Below are positions 5,249-8,087 of a stretch of DNA of 8,087 bases, piece after piece. Both the position numbers and the translations under genes were made by a program. The notes under the pieces are model-generated. The model was not told the DNA's origin, did not search any database, and saw nothing but the letters and a program-made list of their open reading frames with translations. Origin of the DNA: Nitrogeniibacter sp041600915 (GTDB lineage Bacteria > Pseudomonadota > Gammaproteobacteria > Burkholderiales > Rhodocyclaceae); the NCBI GenBank assembly GCA_041600915.1, contig JBFIJC010000165.1:1-8087 (forward strand), in the 5' to 3' direction. Each line of letters starts with the position of its first letter. Position 1 is the first letter of the stretch.

Positions 5249-7198
5249 ATGCGCAGCGCGTGGCGAACGCTCGGCCTGCTGCTGCTGTGCTGGCTGTGGC
5301 TGGCGCCGTCCACCGCCTGGGCCGAGGGCGCCTCGCTGTTTGCGCAGCTGATGACGCCGCCGGGCCAGCATGTCGCGCGGGTGACCTACCCCATCGAAGC
5401 GCTGGTCGCGCAATTGCGCGGGCAAGTGTCGACCGGTGGCGGCGAGGCCGGCGATGGCCTGCCGCTGGTGCTCATTCCACTGGGCCGCTCGCTGCAACGC
5501 CACACTGCCGGTGCCGCGCACTATTTTGAATCGCCCCGCGTGGTCGTTGCCGTCACCGGCGACCCCAAACGCCCCGACCAGCCGCTGCTGCGCGACCGGC
5601 TCTACCTCGGCTACCACGAAGCCGCCGGCGTGCTCGAAGTCATCAGCTACAACGACAGCGCCGGCCGCTTTGAATTCGAGATCGTGGACGACTACCGCGA
5701 CGGCGCCACCCCGCGCCTGCGCGCCGGCAACCGCGGCCTGTGCCTGGCCTGCCACCAGAACGCAGCGCCGCTGTTCTCGCGCCAGAGCTGGGACGAAACC
5801 AGCGGCAACCCGAAGATCGCCAAATTGCTCAGCGCCGCCGGCGGAAGCTTCTACGGCCTGCCCTGGCGCCACGGCGTGGACGTGGCCAACGCCATCGATG
5901 ACGCCACCGACCGCGCCAACCTGCTCTCCCTCGCCCAGACCGTCTGGCAACACGGCTGCGCCAGCGCCGACCGCAGCGCCGCCGTGCACTGCCGCGCCCG
6001 CCTGCTGTGGCGCACCCTGCTCGACCGCCTCGGCAGCCCCGGCGCCGCCACGCGGCTGGCCGACGACCCCACGCTGGCACCGCTGGCCGCCAACTGGTCG
6101 CAACGCTGGCCCGACGGCCTGCCCGTGCCCAACCCCGACATCCCCAATCGCCAGCCCTTCGCCGCCACCCTGCCCTGGCAGGCGCTGCCCACCGACCCCG
6201 CCGAGTTGCGCCGCATCGCCGACGTGGCCGAGCGCTTCGATCCGCTCGCGCTGCGCCCGCCCCTCGGCCACTGGCGTGCCGGCGACTGGGCCACCTTGCC
6301 CAATGTTATCCACGCGCTCGGCCAGTTCATCGCCGATGTCGACGTCACCGCACTCGACCACGCCCTGCGCGGCGCAGAGGGCATGCGCGCCGAATCGCTC
6401 ACCCTCGAGTGCACCCGCCGCCCCCGCCCCGACCGCGAAGACCTCGACTGCCACCACGCCAGCGGCCTCGCCCTCAGCGCCCGGCGCAGCGCCGACCGGC
6501 TCAAGATCGACCGCCTCGTGCTCGGCGCCGGCCCGGCCCGCAGCGCCCTGCCATTTCGCCGTGGCGCCGACGGCCACTTTCACCCCACCGGCGCCGCCCC
6601 GCGCACCCCCGAGGGCGCAGCACTGCGGCGCATCGAGATCACCCCGGAGCGCGTACGCGTGCTGCTGACCGACGACCTCGCCGCCGTCCGCGCCCATGTC
6701 GACCGCCTCGTCGCCGACACCCTCGCCGGGCGCAGCGACGCCCTCGATGACGCCCCGCTGCGCCGCGCCGCCGTGCTCTCGCCGCTGCTGCCCATGCCAG
6801 TCGAACACCCCGCGCCGGTACCCACGCTCTCGGAACGCAGCAGCCCCGACGACCCCGATCTGGCGCCCTTCTACAAACACTGCGGCCTGTGCCACGACAG
6901 CACCGAAACCTTCCCGCCCGGCTTTTTACATGGCGAGCGCAGCGCCGTGCGCGCTGCCGTCGACCGCTGCGCGCCCCGCATGGCCCGCCGCCTGGCAATG
7001 TGGGCCTCGCCGGCCGGTGCGCGCGAAAAAACCCCCATGCCGCCGCCGGCCTCGACCCAGGCCGGCGACATCCAGCACAGCGGTGATCTGGCCTCGATGC
7101 GCCAATGGCTTGTCGGCCGGCTGAAAGCCACGGGCCAGAACGCAGAGCAGCTCGCCACCCGCCCCTACGCCGACCTGCCCGACTGTGCGGTCTTTTGA
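5249..7198 (+). CDS. Secreted protein with two widely spaced cytochrome c motifs, 649 residues
   Basis: A Sec signal peptide (hydrophobic core about 8-18) is followed by AWA and likely cleavage after A25, so the protein is periplasmic. Heme motifs are CLACH at 165-169 and CGLCH at 545-549, 380 residues apart. The first sits in the block NRGLCLACHQNAAPLFSRQ followed by SWDETSGNP; the second in FYKHCGLCHDSTETFPPGF. I recognise this 'CHQN-x-APxF...W-x-ET-x-NP' pattern from conserved uncharacterised cytochrome-like proteins, not from an enzyme of known function. The N-terminal part (26-164) is mostly beta strand. The middle (about 330-525) holds a helical stretch and then a beta-rich region; C-H-H there is not a heme site. 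The C-terminal cytochrome-like segment is short. The start is supported by the signal peptide; its GAGG (5237-5240) overlaps the preceding stop, suggesting translational coupling to the lipoprotein gene. It probably passes electrons to or from the other cytochromes of the operon. Confidence 0.93.
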   Translation: MRSAWRTLGLLLLCWLWLAPSTAWAEGASLFAQLMTPPGQHVARVTYPIEALVAQLRGQVSTGGGEAGDGLPLVLIPLGRSLQRHTAGAAHYFESPRVVVAVTGDPKRPDQPLLRDRLYLGYHEAAGVLEVISYNDSAGRFEFEIVDDYRDGATPRLRAGNRGLCLACHQNAAPLFSRQSWDETSGNPKIAKLLSAAGGSFYGLPWRHGVDVANAIDDATDRANLLSLAQTVWQHGCASADRSAAVHCRARLLWRTLLDRLGSPGAATRLADDPTLAPLAANWSQRWPDGLPVPNPDIPNRQPFAATLPWQALPTDPAELRRIADVAERFDPLALRPPLGHWRAGDWATLPNVIHALGQFIADVDVTALDHALRGAEGMRAESLTLECTRRPRPDREDLDCHHASGLALSARRSADRLKIDRLVLGAGPARSALPFRRGADGHFHPTGAAPRTPEGAALRRIEITPERVRVLLTDDLAAVRAHVDRLVADTLAGRSDALDDAPLRRAAVLSPLLPMPVEHPAPVPTLSERSSPDDPDLAPFYKHCGLCHDSTETFPPGFLHGERSAVRAAVDRCAPRMARRLAMWASPAGAREKTPMPPPASTQAGDIQHSGDLASMRQWLVGRLKATGQNAEQLATRPYADLPDCAVF

Positions 7199-7209
7199 GA
7201 GACGACGCG

Positions 7210-8087
7210 ATGGCACATCCCGACACCGACACTCCGCCCCGACGCAGCCACTGGCTCGGCCGCAGCCTGCTGTGGCTGCCCTGGGTGCTTGGCCTGGTCC
7301 TTGGCATCTACGCCCTCGGTCGCTTCACCGCCGACATCCCGGTCGCCTATGCCGAGGCGCCGGCCCACTTCAAATACGGCTCGACGGGCGGCGAGCGCGA
7401 ATCGGGCTTTCCGTACTGGATCTGGCAGGTGCTGCCCAAGGTCTGCCCCGAGCACCTGCCCGGCGACGGCTACCGCTCGATCGGCTTCATTTACGAGCCG
7501 GGCAAGGACTTGCCCATTGGCGTGTCCAAGCGCTTCAACCTCGGCATCGACCGCGTCTTCCTCAACTGCGCGGCCTGCCACGCCAGCACCGTGCGTGACG
7601 CGCCGGGCGCGGCACCAGCGGTATATCTCGGCATGCCGGCGCACCGGCTCGACCTCAAGGGCTTCGAGACCTTTCTCTTCAATTGCGCGGCGGAGCCTAA
7701 GTTTCGCAGCGACTTCATCGTGCCCGAGATCGAAGCTGCCGCCGGCCGACTCAGCCCGCTTGATCGCTACGTGGTGTACCCGGTGGCGATCAGCCTGATG
7801 CGCGAGCGCCTGCTCATGCTGCGCGAGCGTTTCGCCTTCGCCTTCGAGCAACCCGACTGGGGACCGGGCCGGGTGGACACCTTCAACTCGGCCAAGATCC
7901 TGTTCAATTTCCCCATGCACAAGCTGCCCAAAAAAGAGCTGCTCGGCGCCTCGGACTTTCCCTCCATCTGGCTGCAAGGCCCGCGCATGAAGCGCGACGA
8001 CGGCGAGCGCATGGAGTTGCACTGGGATGGCAACAACACCCGCACCGAAGAGCGCAACAAGAGCGCCGCCTTCGGCACCGGCACCAC
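7210..8087 (+). CDS. Membrane-anchored RoxA/MauG-like cytochrome c, 3' truncated by window edge (292 residues visible)
   Basis: The reading frame from the ATG at 7210 has no stop before the end of the window. A short cytoplasmic tail with R11-R12 and R18 precedes one hydrophobic helix at about 19-37, with no good cleavage site close behind it, so the protein is probably anchored in the inner membrane with its body in the periplasm. One heme site is visible, CAACH at 120-124, in the block VFLNCAACHASTVR. Later come an 'FNSAKILFNFP' segment and ERMELHWDGNNTRTEERN near the end. A C-A-x-C-H-x-S/T-T-V-R block followed about 140 residues later by H-W-D-G-N-N fits the di-heme cytochrome c peroxidase/MauG/RoxA superfamily; by that pattern a second CXXCH should lie beyond the window. 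The gene follows the preceding stop by 11 bases with only a weak GAGAG site (7197-7201), so coupling is likely. Reaction and substrate are unknown. Confidence 0.92.
   Translation, partial: MAHPDTDTPPRRSHWLGRSLLWLPWVLGLVLGIYALGRFTADIPVAYAEAPAHFKYGSTGGERESGFPYWIWQVLPKVCPEHLPGDGYRSIGFIYEPGKDLPIGVSKRFNLGIDRVFLNCAACHASTVRDAPGAAPAVYLGMPAHRLDLKGFETFLFNCAAEPKFRSDFIVPEIEAAAGRLSPLDRYVVYPVAISLMRERLLMLRERFAFAFEQPDWGPGRVDTFNSAKILFNFPMHKLPKKELLGASDFPSIWLQGPRMKRDDGERMELHWDGNNTRTEERNKSAAFGTGT

Noticed and set aside
3613..5313. A 566-codon open frame on the minus strand antisense to the first cytochrome and the lipoprotein genes
   Set aside because: It overlaps two genes with heme motifs, a lipobox and good ribosome binding sites. 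Its product is a low-complexity run of Gly, Ala, Val and Asp with no recognisable domain, as expected opposite GC-rich codons.
6449..6457. Cys-His-His in the middle of the 649-residue cytochrome as a possible third heme site
   Set aside because: No cysteine lies three residues before this one, so it is not a CXXCH motif.
4973..6895. A 640-codon minus-strand open frame antisense to the 649-residue cytochrome gene
   Set aside because: The Ala/Gly-rich composition and Arg-rich C-terminal tail with no motif show it is a shadow of the real + strand gene.
7240..7248. Twin arginine near the N terminus of the fourth operon protein as a Tat signal
   Set aside because: The context does not match the S-R-R-x-F-L-K consensus, and c-type cytochromes are exported unfolded by Sec before heme attachment.
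7165..8022. A 285-codon minus-strand open frame opposite the fourth operon gene
   Set aside because: The + strand frame from 7210 has a membrane anchor, a CXXCH and family blocks; the minus frame is a compositional shadow.

Overview
The window is GC-rich, densely coding DNA. It most resembles a betaproteobacterium of the Rhodocyclales kind (Azoarcus, Thauera or Zoogloea relatives). That placement is an inference from base composition, the character of the proteins and a REP-like GGGTTTCAACCC hairpin pair. There are no RNA genes, insertion sequences or CRISPR arrays.

Left part (1-1494). The window opens inside the 3' end of selO, a protein adenylyltransferase, on the + strand. A 77-base gap follows, holding two inverted REP-like hairpins. 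Two small minus-strand genes come next: a four-helix membrane protein (577-954) and an outer-membrane-type lipoprotein (1042-1494). I do not recognise a function for either, and they may be co-transcribed. The 306 bases from 1495 to 1800 form a divergent intergenic region with an AT-rich patch, a weak promoter candidate and a perfect 7-bp hairpin in the presumed leader of the next operon.

Right part (1801-8087). Four tightly packed + strand genes (gaps of 15, 10 and 11 bases) form one operon that runs off the end of the window. They encode: (1) an 839-residue secreted di-heme cytochrome c with RoxA/MauG-like C-terminal features and about 20 non-heme cysteines; (2) a 300-residue lipoprotein; (3) a 649-residue secreted protein with two CXXCH motifs 380 residues apart; and (4) a membrane-anchored RoxA/MauG-type cytochrome c, complete at the N terminus and cut by the window edge after residue 292.

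All four products should act outside the cytoplasm. At least five covalent hemes are encoded in the visible part. The simplest reading is a periplasmic or envelope redox module: one or two RoxA/MauG-like heme enzymes, a partner electron-transfer cytochrome and a lipoprotein, perhaps acting on a hydrophobic or lipid-derived substrate. The substrate cannot be read from the sequence, and I know of no characterised system with this exact composition. It is the most interesting item here.
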